Positions 24,966 through 35,540 of a stretch of 64,000 bases of DNA are shown in pieces. Where the stretch lies: contig NW_004624747.1 of the NCBI RefSeq assembly GCF_000247695.1, positions 10,144,502-10,208,501 of the forward strand, written 5' to 3'. Position 1 is the stretch's first letter, and each line of letters starts with the position of its first letter. The position numbers and the translations under genes were made by a program. This stretch comes from Heterocephalus glaber (lineage: Eukaryota; Chordata; Mammalia; Rodentia; Bathyergidae). The notes under the pieces are model-generated. The model worked only from the letters and a program-made list of their open reading frames with translations, ran no database searches and was not told the DNA's origin.

Positions 24966-26019
24966 AAAAAGTAGGAGTTACAATCTGCCTCTGGCTCTTC
25001 CCTACTGAATGGCAGCACAGATCGTCCCATCTCCAGGGCCAATGCTGTCTGGGGAAGCCCAAAGATGGCAAGTGTTGTCACCACCATCACCAAACAAAAC
25101 AGCCAAGAAAGGCTCCCTGCTCCATTTCTCAGTGCATCAGGCCACAGCCTGTCCAACATTCTTCTCCGGGGCTGCTGTGCGTGAGCCAAGAGCTTACACA
25201 GAGACCCCACTTGATGGGAGCCCAGAAGCTGAATACCCTGCCCTGCTCCATCAGGGACCAGAGGAGTCAGACAACACAGGAGAGCCCAGGCTGAGCCCCA
25301 GGATGTTGACAATGGCTAGGTAGTCTCAGGCTAGTTCCTAAAGTGTAAGCACCTTGGATGCAAATAGAGGAGGCTGTCCAGTCCAGGGAGGAAGGATAGA
25401 AGAAAGGGAGGGGAGTTATGGGGAGGATCAGGGCAGTGGCAAGGTGGCCTTTGGCCTGTGGCTCTTGCACACGCTGCACATCCTGCCTGGAAGGGGCAGA
25501 GAGGGAGCCAACAGTGTTCATTCTGAAGGCAGTCTGCATTATGGGTTGCGCTCCCGGCAACCCTGTCTGTTAAAGTAGGAGAAGCCTGGAGGGGGGCTGG
25601 GACCTGGTGGGACAAGGCCCAGGGGGCAAGGACTAAGACCCAAGTATCCCCCAAACCATGTGCAAGTATAACCAGGCAGATATCTGATGTATGGAACGCC
25701 TGACCATCATCACTCTTCTTGTTGCGGTAAGAATCTGAGCACTCTCAGAGCCCTTCTCAGCCACCTGCTATCCCAGCTCCCTAGAGGCTACTTGGAGTGT
25801 ATCCTGGGCTTCAATCAAGGCCTTCTGCTCAAAAAGAGAAATTTTTTTCATAGAGGTCCGATTTGATTCAGACTAAAAAGAAAACACATTTGTGACATTT
25901 AGAATCCAGAGACTTTAAAAAATAACCATTTACCAAGAAGAAAAGCCCAGATTGGGCTGTGGGGGTCCTAACAACGAGAAGTGTTACTGAGCACACATAG
26001 GGTATAAGACTCTGTGCCA

Positions 26020-26175
26020 GCCCCCTCAGAAACTGCCTCATAAAATCCTTACAACACTGGGCGTGGGTCCTGGGATCACTCCCATCCTATAGGGAGAACA
26101 ATGGAGATTCCCTCAGAGAGGGAAGTAACTTGCTCAACTGAGAGGTTTAGGACAGTAGGCAGAGGCACAAAGACA
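26020..26175 (-). repeat. MIR relic
   Basis: CATAAAATCCTTACAACACT, CCCATCCTATAGGGAGAACAATGGAGA, CAGAGAGGGAAGTAACTTGCTCAA: an antisense MIR layout. Confidence 0.55.
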
Positions 26176-26266
26176 GAAGCCAGGCCAGGCCTAGTGCCCC
26201 GTGGAGCCTGCAGTCTTCAGCTCTGCCCAGAATGCTACCAGGTATCACTGAGGTAGGTCTTCATAC

Positions 26267-26449
26267 CTCTCTCCTCTGTGGGCCCTTGGAGGTCTTTATT
26301 GGTTGGTCCTGCTTGGGCACTGAGCACAGGCACCCGCTTCTCTGCATAAGGCTTCCGGGAGCCCTCCAGCAAGCTGGTGGGCTCATTAAAGAAGTCCTGT
26401 GTTGAGCTGGAGTCTGAGAGTGCCACAGCTGTGCTGTCCTGGCTTCGAT
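26267..26449 (-). CDS. CABIN1: CABIN1 coding exon h
   Basis: 183 nt: two bases completing Asp, 60 codons, then one base of a Gly codon. The acceptor is TTCTCCCCTCAG before AT CGA AGC CAG, and the donor is GAG AGA G|GTATGAAG. The peptide is polar and acidic ([20 protein letters not shown]), then [11 protein letters not shown] and a short basic stretch AEKRVPVL, and ends PTEERG. It belongs to the disordered linker. It lies 1.6 kb before exon i. Its length and phases are the only ones that join exons g and i in frame. Confidence 0.95.
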
Positions 26450-28187
26450 CTGAGGGGAGAAGGTAGGGAGAGAGGGTAGGAGCATGAACCCACACTACCT
26501 CCAACATGGAGGGGCCTCCCCTGCAAAGGAGATGGCCTGAATACAGTCACTGACCCCACCGAGCCCAACCCATCTGGGAAGGCCCAGAGCCACTTTCCAA
26601 AGGTACCAACCTCTTTGGGCTCCTTCCTCAAGTTTCCTCAAACAGTGGTGTCCTGGTAAATGTTCAATAATAGGCTTTCAGGTGAAAAAAAAAGTCCTGA
26701 CTTGTAGCATTTACTGACTTCTGTGGTGCAAATACTCATACCATGGCTGATTTCAAGCTACCAGTACAATGTTGGTGAATGTGGAGTTGAGAAGAGATGC
26801 ATAGTAACCTCTATTATGTAGTGTTTCTACCATATAGATATAATAGAATTAACTGAAATTTGGCAAACATGTTTAACCTGTTGTCAAAAGCCAGGTGTGG
26901 TCTATAATGAAAGTCTCCAAACCTAGGAGTCAGTTTATATTCATTCCCTGGCTGGCTGTGGGCCTCAGAGTGTTTAGGAAAAAAGACTAGAGGCAGGGCA
27001 AGGAGAAGGCCTGAAGCTCTCCTGGGACTGTAGGCCTGGAGGGCAGAGCAGACGCTGCTGGGGAAAGGTCTGAACCAGTACCTCTTTCCTAAAGGACAAA
27101 ATGCTCTGGGAATGGGGGAGAGGGGTGAAACCTTTTACCTCCAGGGTAGAAGAGAAGGGAAAAAGAAAATCCTTCACCCTGAGGAAGGGCAGGAAACCTC
27201 CCACTAAGGGAACAACGGGATCACTGAGAATGCCCCACTTCTGAGATGTAGGGACACAGAGCCTGCCTAAGTCTAAATCTGGACCAAAACAACGAAAAGC
27301 CACCCTAGGCCCTACCCCAGGCTAGCAAGCACCAAGCACCAAGCAAAGCAACCTACTACAGAGAGAGAACAAGAGCAGGGAGGCTCCCTGAGAGACAGCT
27401 AAGGCAGAAAGTAGAACTGGAACATTAAGAAAAACTTTACAGCAAACTGGACCCCACTCTATGCATAAGGTAACATGAGAGAACTATGAAGCTACTGGTG
27501 CACTGCAGGTAACATAGCAACAACAAATTCCAACCCAGCTTCACTTCTGACTAGCCTAATTCAAATTCCCCTAATATCCTAGAAACAGAAGAAGGAAGCC
27601 CGATCAAGGCATAATGTTATTTATTTCAGTTTCTTCAGTCCTACACATATCTGGTATTCAATATAAAATTACAAGGCACACACATACACCAAGAAAGAAG
27701 CGGGGCGGTGGGGGGGGGGCGGTGTCAAGAGACAAAATAATCACTAGAACCAGACTCAGAGATGTTCCAGATCTCACCAATACCTGATGGGAAATTTAAA
27801 ATAATGAAGATTAACATAATTTTTATATATGTTTACTATGTTAAAGGCTGTAGTATAAAACCTGAACATCACCTATGAAATGATAAGAGAATTTCAGGAA
27901 TAAGATAAAAATGAAAGCAAGAGTCAAATGGAGATGCTAGAAATTAAAAAGCACACTAACAGATGAAAAATGTCTTTGCCAGGCTTCTCAGCAGACCTGA
28001 CTGACACAGCTGAAAGGGGAGAAAAACTAAAACTTGAAATTAGGTCAATAGAAATAATCCAAACCAGGAGAAAAAAGATACAAGGGCAGGAAGAAGGGGG
28101 ATATTCAGAACAGAGCATCCAAGATCTAACCCACCAACTGGAGTCACAGAAGGAGATGAGAGAAATAGAACAGAAGGAGTATTTTAA

Positions 28188-28252
28188 GATACAATGACTG
28201 TAGTACTCCTAGCATGCACAAGGCCATGAGGTTGATCCCTGACACTAAAAAA
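28188..28252 (+). repeat. ID-type SINE fragment
   Basis: TCCTAGCATGCACAAGGCCATGAGGTTGATCC then CTGACACTAAAAAAG. The 5' A-box part is lost. Confidence 0.65.
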
Positions 28253-28559
28253 GAGAAAGACATAAAGACAGAATTTCCCCAAAACAACAAAAGCTATCAA
28301 ATCACCAAGAATCTCAGAGAACACCAAGCAAGAAAACGACCCCCACACATATATTAAATAGCATAAGAAAAAAATCATGCCAGAAAACATTCAAACTACT
28401 GAAAACCAAAGATACAGAAAAAATCTTAAAGGCAATCAGAGAAAGATATCAAATATACAGAGACAAAATTAAGATTTATAGCCAGTTTCTCATTAGAAAC
28501 TATGCAAGTCAGACAATACCTTTAAAATGCTAAAAGAAAAAAGTTACCTTAGAATTCTT

Positions 28560-28672
28560 TATTGTTTTGTAATTTTGAGACAGGGTCTTGCTCCCCTGCC
28601 CAAGCTGGACTCAAACTTATGATTCTCCCAGAGTTCTGGGATTATAGGTGTAGACCACCATGCCCAGCTTCA
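28560..28672 (-). repeat. Short 7SL-type SINE (B1/FLAM-like)
   Basis: Antisense: GAGACAGGGTCTTGCTCCCC, GATTCTCCCAGAGTTCTGGG, ATTATAGGTGTAGACCACCA, TGCCCAGCT. It lacks the second GGCCTTGAACTCA copy seen in the longer B1s. Confidence 0.8.
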
Positions 28673-28807
28673 ACTCAGAATTCTATATTCAGTAAAAATA
28701 CTTCCCTCCCTAAGATGCAGGAGAAACAAAGGTCTTTTTTCAGTCAAACAAAAATTAAGAGGGGAGGGTTCATTACCAGCAGATCTGAGTTATAAGAAAT
28801 GTTAAAA

Positions 28808-28955
28808 GCCAGGTATGGTGGCGCATGCCTCTAATCCCAGCAGTCGGGAGGCTGAGGCAGGAGGACTGCCACAAGTTGGAGGCCTGCCTGGGCTGCATAG
28901 TGAGTTCGAGGCCAGCCTGAACTATATAGCAAGACTGGAAAAAAAAAAAAAAAAA
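28808..28955 (+). repeat. B1-type SINE
   Basis: GCCAGGTATGGTGGCGCATG, GGGAGGCTGAGGCAGGAGGA, TGAGTTCGAGGCCAGCCTGA and an A17 tail. Follows HAL1-like sequence on both sides. Confidence 0.93.
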
Positions 28956-29230
28956 GTTACATGCAGTTCCTCAGGTAGAATGAATATGAACCCAGATAAT
29001 TTTTGGTCTTAACCAAAAATGATTAATGTGATGATAAATATAAAAAGATTTTATTCTTCTAAAATATTACCCATTACTTCACAAAGCAAAAATAGCAGTA
29101 ATACATAGGTTTGTAGCACATGTTAAAGTAAAAATGAATGAAAATGGAGTACAAGACGAGAGGCTCTTATGATGCCTGTGAATTAGTACAATATCTTTTA
29201 AAGGTAGATTGTCATTAAAAATGTATTTTG

Positions 29231-29602
29231 AGCTGGGTGTGGTGGCACATGCCTGAAATCCCAGCACTCTGGGAGGCTGAGACAGGAAGATGGCAATTTT
29301 GAGCCTAGCTTGGACAACTTAGTGAGACTCTGTCTCAAAAAAAAAAAAAAAAAAAGTGGAGTTGAGATAAGATCTTGTTATGTAGTTCAGGCTGGCCTTG
29401 AACTCACTATGTAACACAGGCTGATTTTGAACTCACAGAGATCCTCTTGCTTCAGGCTAATTGCTGGGATTACACGTATGTGCCACTACAGCCTGACTAA
29501 AATTTTTTTTAAAAAAATTTTAAAGGCCTGGGGATGTTAGCTTAGTGTGAAGGCCCTGGGTTCAATCCTTAGTACCACCACCACAAAAAAAAAAAAAAAA
29601 AA
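29231..29602 (+). repeat. B1-dID composite, split by an antisense B1
   Basis: The left B1 half (29231-29357) ends in an A run. The right dID half (29523-29602) is GGCCTGGGGATGTTAGCTTA, GGGTTCAATCCTTAGTACCA and an A18 tail. Between them sits an antisense B1. The linker AATTTTAAAGGCCT matches the linker of the intact B1-dID at 52.8 kb, so the two halves were once one element. Confidence 0.75.
29360..29500 (-). repeat. B1-type SINE inside the B1-dID
   Basis: GAGATAAGATCTTGTTATGT, GGCTGGCCTTGAACTCACTA, GCTGGGATTACACGTATGTG, CACTACAGCCTGACTA. Antisense and younger than its host element by nesting. Confidence 0.85.
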
Positions 29603-29631
29603 GTATTTTGTTAACCCTCAGGCAAAAAATA

Positions 29632-29706
29632 CTTTTTTTTGAGACAAGGTCTCACTACGTAGTTCAGCCTGGCCTTGAACTCACTACGTAGCGCAGGCTG
29701 GCCTCA
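29632..29706 (-). repeat. Truncated B1
   Basis: T-run then GAGACAAGGTCTCACTACGT, AGTTCAGCCTGGCCTTGAAC, ending GCAGGCTGGCCTC. 5'-truncated; flanked by AAAAAATAC and AAAAAGTAC. Confidence 0.8.
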
Positions 29707-29737
29707 AAAAGTACATTTTTAAAAAAAGAGGTATTAT

Positions 29738-29836
29738 AGCTGGGCATAGGGGCACACACCTATATCCCCACTACTTGAAAAACTAGTTCTCAAGTTCAAG
29801 GGCAGCCAGGAAAACTTAGCAAGACCCTGAAAAAGG
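29738..29836 (+). repeat. Old B1 left monomer
   Basis: AGCTGGGCATAGGGGCACAC, CTATATCCCCACTACTTGA, AACTTAGCAAGACCCTGA. Diverged sense copy. Confidence 0.7.
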
Positions 29837-30275
29837 GCTGAGAAGGGGGGCAGTGGTTTGCAGAGATTACAATAGGGATAAAAGTCATTAAAAAAAATAA
29901 AATTTTGTCTTGAACTCTGTATATCTGAAGGTGAAACTCAATGAACTTGGAATAAAGAGAGCTAAGTTCAAATTCCTCATGTATCACTCACTGGTTCTGT
30001 GACCTTTAAGTCCATGCCCCACCTGTAAATTGCAGCCACACATCATCTCAGAGAGGTCCAAGCCACCACGGCTTATGGGAACACAAGGGGAAAGGCAGAC
30101 ACAGTTCTCTAGGGTCCTCCAACCTATGGTCAGCTACCTTAAAAACCTGGTAGTGTTTGATGTATTAGTACCTTCTGGGCAGTTCCCCAGGACCCAACAA
30201 GTCCTGTGTGAGGCACTTGGTGGGCAAACTTACAACAAAATACACAGCCATTTCCACAAAGTTGAAAGCCTAAAC

Positions 30276-30354
30276 CAGGGATGGCAAACCTCTGGCACAT
30301 GCACAGCAGCGGGCTGTTTGTATCACTGAAGCTCCACAAGGTTTGTCATCACTG
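30276..30354. mobile_element. hAT-type MITE with target duplication
   Basis: A 79-bp element whose ends are 15-bp inverted repeats: left CAGGGATGGCAAACC, right (reverse complement) CAGTGATGACAAACC, 13 of 15 matching. It is flanked by the 8-bp duplication GCCTAAAC / GCCTAGAC. CAG-type ends plus an 8-bp duplication are the hAT signature. No coding capacity. Confidence 0.75.
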
Positions 30355-30362
30355 GCCTAGAC

Positions 30363-30585
30363 TCTGGATGATCAGGGTGTAGAGGTGAATTTTGCTTTAT
30401 CACTTTACTAGCTCTGAGAGACTAGGCAAATGCCACAATTACTTACACTTCAGTTTTCCTGCATGTCAAGCTACGATAATACAGGTGCTTAGTTAACAGA
30501 ATTATCATGAAGATTACATAGGTTAGCACACATAGTGCTTGAATCAGTGCCAGACATGTAGTAAGTGTTTATGAAATGACAGCTC
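30363..30585 (+). repeat. MIR relic, nearly full length
   Basis: TTACTAGCTCTGAGAGACTAGG, TTACACTTCAGTTTTCCTGC, TCATGAAGATTACATAGGTT, AGTGCCAGACATGTAGTAAG, GTTTATGAAATGA: the MIR order through the 3' end. Confidence 0.7.
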
Positions 30586-33500
30586 AATCGTCCACACTAT
30601 TATTTCAGAGATCCTGGACATATTTTATTGCTAATGTCTCAAATTTGTCATGATAGATTTAGTTCTAAACAGGCACAGGGTTTTGCAGATGCCCTACTGA
30701 AGCTGATGCTTGAGCAGCAGCATGTTGACAGAGTGGTGAGCAGTTCTCAAGCCCTTACACAGGCTCATCCAAGCAGGCTGGCCCACCCAGAGGGACACTG
30801 AGAATCAGCCCTAAGCTCCAAATCCTGCCCTGCTGCTCTGGCCTCTTGGCTCATGTCTTATACACCAAGGTTTGGGGACAGTGACCTCATTACAGCTATA
30901 AAGCCCTTCCTTCAAAGCTGTTGTTGCAATGTCCAGCGCCCAGTAACTGATGCGTTATAAGTATCAGCTGAGCTGAAAGAACAGCAAGAACAGGGGACTT
31001 GGGCAACGTATGAGAGCCAAGCTGGACAGCAAGGAAGTGACTGGACCCTCTGCCTCAAATTTGGCAAACAAAGGGCTCTTCCTTCACTTGCAAGGCCAGA
31101 CAAGGCAGGGTTAGAAGCAGGCCTGCAGCTCCCAAAAGAGATTCCAAACCTGAGTCCCCATTGTGAGGGGATCACTTCTTCCTCAGAACTAAGGCAGCCC
31201 ATTTACTGTCCCCATGGAAAGGCAGGCTCAGCAATGGAGACCCTTAGCTTCAGGAGCCACACAGTCATTATAGGAGCTCCAAACTCAGTGCCCCATCCCC
31301 CATTCTAATCTCAGATCTGCATATAACAGGCTGAATAACCTTTGCTGGATGATTTTGCTCGTTTAAGGCCCCCAATTCATGGCTCTTAACACAGTTTTCA
31401 CTGTCTCTCTACCTCTGCCCTTGACACACATTGGTTTCCCCCCCAGGGGCCTGGCCTAGTGCCTGGCACACTTGAATGACAGTCCAGTGACCCACCCTGT
31501 CCTGCAGCATTCTCCTTGGTCGTGACATTGATAGCTTAGACAATGCTCAAAAGACCTCAGTCTCTAACAAAAGATGGCAGGGCATGCCGCTGAGGTCTCC
31601 TTAAGAACCAAGCCACAGCCAGCTCCCCTCAGTCACCGTAAGTCCAGCTGAAGTCACTGTACGCTGAGCAGTACATTCTGCAGCAAGCTCCAGGAAGCAA
31701 GCCTAGCCAGGATGATCTCACCCACTGGCACACTGCCTCAGGAGCTCACTGGCTCACAAGCTGTTGGGCTCTGGGCCTAAAGGAATCACCAGTTTAGCAG
31801 AATCCCAGCTGTGATCATTATGAAAACTGAGGATTGACTTAAGCAAATGGGTATTTACTCTCAATGTGCTAATGCCCATTTGATGCTCTAATGCAAGGGG
31901 ACCACTGATCTGCCAGTGTGCAGGGAAGGTGGCCAGACCTCACCAGGAACCATGTTGTGTGGGCAAGACAAGATAGCCCGTTGTGCTGTGGGGCTTTTGT
32001 ACCCTTGAGCAATAGTCAATTGAGTGGGGACTTTTCTGAGCCTCTTTTAAAATAATACAATCAGCAACAAGAGCCACAGCACAGGAGAAGGATATGCAGG
32101 AGCTGAGGGACCTAGCAGGGACAGGACTCCTGACTGCACCTTCTCAGCCCTTCTTCAAACTTCTGACACTATGTGAGAACCAAAAATGGCCACCCTCTGA
32201 AAATCTGCAAAGCAGAGCCAGGCACTGACTCTAAGCCACTGTGGCAATTCTGGACAAGCCCTCATCCCAGGGGTAATCACAGTACCACAATGGCCCTGAG
32301 GAAGGTGCCCTTAATGAGGCCAAAGCCATATGGTCCTGTGGCACTACCTCCAGTCACAATGTTGGAGCAGAGTGGGCAAGGCAGGGGTTGTGCACACTGA
32401 GGGCAGAGGCAAGCCTGTGTAGCAAGAGCGCGGGGAAGTGCTAGCCACAATTCCTACCAAACCCTGGGCCAGTGGCACCACAGGAGCAACTCTGGGGGCT
32501 TTTGTGCCTTAGAAATAGAGGATAAATGCATCTCTTCAAATGAGAGCCACCAATAGGACTCAAGGACTAGGGCTCAAGTTTCTCTCTACTCCTTTCAAGT
32601 TCTGTGGGTCTGAAAGGGTAGCACATGTTAATTAAAAACGGTTCTGAGCCTCACGATAGCATGTCCTGTGTCCTCTAGGGTAAACTTTTATCTTCGTTTT
32701 TCCTCTTTTACATGGGTCACGGTCACTCTGCAGAGCCAGTTTCTCCCTTACTCTTCGCTTTTACTTTTTTAACTTTTAAAAAAATGGTTCTGATTTTTAA
32801 ATTCTAAGAATCAACTCAAGGTTTCACACCAAGAAGCTAGTCAGAAGGAAAATTAACCTTCTTTTACATCAAAAGGGTAAAAGAGATGAATGCAAAGTCT
32901 CTTAAAGAATGGTTCTATCTACCTGGGCAGGGGGGCATCTCCTTGTCTCTCCTATCATGATGTAACCAACCTTCCCCAGTACAGCTAACTGAGGACTTCA
33001 GGGAACCACAGACAGACAACAATGGCAGAAGAAGTTTGCCAGGAGCATCACAGAGTATGTAAAAAGTTTTTCCTACCATGAGGTGGACTACCAGGGATGG
33101 GACAGCTCAAGGCTGGATGAGATGGGGTAGGGAGGATAACAGAGCCACGCAGTGCTGGGAAGAAGTTCTTAGAGAACATGAGGCTAGCCTTAGACTCCCA
33201 GAGCTGGATGAGAAGACAGTAAAGAGGACTGTGCAGCCCAGGGCAGCCCCTCTCCTCCTGCTCTGGGAGGATCCACAGCAGGGCAGGAGGAGAGGGAAGA
33301 CTGCTACTGATTGGTGTCCTCTCCCCACTCCCAGCAGGCCCTTTTACAGGGTCATCTCTCAGGCACCAGGTCCACAGCCACAGAAGGGCCACTGCACCCA
33401 GAAAAGATCAGAAATAGGAGAAATTTCTGGGAGAGCAAGGGCAAAGGCTTCTGGGGTGGAACGCCCACCTATCAGCTTCAGGCTTTTAGGCAAGGATTCA

Positions 33501-35503
33501 CCTTCCTTGAGCCACATTTCACCTGCCTCTTGAAAAACTCAATTTCATCTGATGTTTCCCATGTACACTGGTAGAGGAACATGGAGAATGTATAGGTGGG
33601 TATAGAGGGAGAATTCTGGCTTGGGAAACACACACCTTTCAGTTGACTGCTAGCTGAACTTCCAGGTCTGCTCCAGTCCCACCTCTTCCATGAAGCTGCT
33701 CAGAGTGTTGCAGACCTTATCTAGAATCCTGCAGCCAAGGGTCCAAAAAGGGTTGACATATAACTTTGTGTGCTAATGACCTGTGCTGAGCACTTAGAAG
33801 ACCAGGTGGGTCTGATGATGCTCTGTAGACAAAGCCCGCCAACCTTGGGGACAGAGATTCTCTTGTCTTGTCCGACCTGGCAAAGGAGGGTCAGTGGTGG
33901 AGGGAAAGGAGCAGGTAGTGCTGACTGTTGTCCTGACTCAGCTACCACCTGGTTTCTATGGAAGGGCCTCTGAGTAAGTGTTTTCTGGGTGCCCTGGTCT
34001 TGACACAGGGAGACATCAATGGAAAGTTTTTGACATAGGAAAGCTGGACTCAGCTCAAACTTCCGATGAGGCTGGATAGAGAGGGTCTTGGAGGGAAACA
34101 GGCACAGTGGGTGGGATCTGCAGGGACTACTTACAGCTCAGCCTAGCCCCAAGTCTTGGAAGCTGAGGGTGGATTTCTTTAAGGAGCCACCTAGAACCCG
34201 ACAGGAAAAATGACCGGCACCAGCAAACAGGCTGCAGGCTGGCCCTGCTCTCCTTTTTTCAGATTATTCCTAAAATTCTGCCTGCACCAAAAATTTCTCA
34301 TAGTAACTAGTATTTTATAATCTGGAAGCAAGATTATAAATATTTGAACTTCTTACTGATCATCAGTGTTTCACACTGATGTACATGGGCCACTCCATCT
34401 TTTCCTCTCTGAATCCACAGGGTGAAGTATAGCTGCTAGCCACTTGCTGAATTACCTGTCTGTCTCTAAGGCCTACCACCTTCCACTTCCAAGGTGGGAC
34501 CCAAAGGAATGAGAGCTGGCTCAGAACAGGGAGAGGGAGCTGGCCTGGTGAAGAAAGGCAGCCCATCCCACTTGCCATGAGAGCTGGCTCTGTTGTCTTT
34601 CTTCATCTAGGCTTGACTCAGCTCAAATCCCTTCATATCCCCAGTGCTTCTCAGTCCAGCCTATAAGAGCTACTTAGTTACAAGATGCAAGTTTCCAATG
34701 TTTCTTTAAATGTACTTGTGCCATGTGCTCCAGCAGTAAGAATGAAAAGCTCACAGCTGTCCATCAGCTCAGGTCAATGAGAGGCCAAGGAAAAAACATG
34801 TGGTTGTGCCATTAGAGACTAGAGTGGCTCTAATTGGTCAACCCTGAAAAGATCACAGATGTCCTGCCAACTAAAAAACAACATGTCCATCAGGCTGGAC
34901 ATGCAGGATGGAGGTGCCCATGGCAGGCTGAAGAGACTGGACAGATACCAAAGAGATACCAGAAACCAAGGGGTCCCAGAGAGAGAGGCAGGTGCATGCC
35001 CAAAAACAGGGCACCTGGCGGTCAGGAGAGCATCACTGGGAGGGCCAAGCTGCAGCCCTGCCCCTTTTCAGCCAGTGTGGTACCAAGCACCTCAAAGTCA
35101 CAACATACTCAGCTAGACACTGGTGCTGCCCTGCTGGGAGCATGACATTCAGAGCAGGGAAAACACAGCCCCATTGCGTCTCTCTCACTGTGTGCTTCAC
35201 GCCAGGGGAGACACTGACTAGGGAGGCCTCAGGAGGCCTTACACGTTTCCTAACCAAGGCAGGCGGGCAGCAGACTCTGGACATAAAATGCTGGGAGAAG
35301 AGGAACAGCTCTGTTAGGCACGCTGGCATCCCACAGCCATCTGGTGAGTTTTCTAGGAAGGCGCTTCAGACAAAGGATAGTGGAGAGAATACGGCTGCCT
35401 TAGAGCCAAGAGAGAGGCCCTGTAACTGCATCACTCCTACTGCCTACAGGAAGGAGCCCACCCCTTGGGGCCCAGCTGTTCTCCCAACCCCTTTCCCCAT
35501 AAA

Positions 35504-35508
35504 GTTTC

Positions 35509-35538
<30 letters not shown>
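35504..35538. repeat. (CT)n-T18 tract
   Basis: TCTCTCTCTCTC followed by 18 T. No retroelement body or target duplication is recognised next to it. Confidence 0.85.

Positions 35539-35540
<2 letters not shown>

Larger units (their letters stand above)
24700..26266 (-). other. CABIN1: CABIN1 intron between exons h and i
   Basis: 1.57 kb with donor GTATGA and acceptor CTGCAG. Contains MIR-like relics near 24.85 and 26.05 kb. The 183-codon plus-strand open frame across 24743-25294 looks like chance. Confidence 0.85.
27600..29225 (+). mobile_element. HAL1/L1-like element, interrupted by SINEs
   Basis: The order of short matches follows the 3' half of HAL1-type (ORF1-only) L1 elements as I remember them: CAGAACAGAGCATCCAAGAT, GTCACAGAAGGAGATGAGAG, GAACACCAAGCAAGAAAACG, AATCTTAAAGGCAATCAGAG, TTATAGCCAGTTTCTCATTA, AAGTCAGACAATACCTTTAA, AATTCTATATTCAGTAAAAA, CATTACCAGCAGATCTGAGT, then the A/T-rich tail to GTAGCACATGTTAAAGTAAA. 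An ID (about 28188-28252) and two B1s (28560-28672, 28808-28955) sit in it. A remaining 75-codon open piece (27970-28197) is ORF1-like coiled-coil sequence; inactive. Confidence 0.7.

Noticed and set aside
24743..25294. 183-codon plus-strand open frame between exons h and i
   Set aside because: Composition like translated GC-rich intron, overlaps a MIR relic, no family resemblance.
33078..33533. 151-codon plus-strand open frame with mixed charge
   Set aside because: No known domain, overlapping open frames on both strands, no splice-site context.
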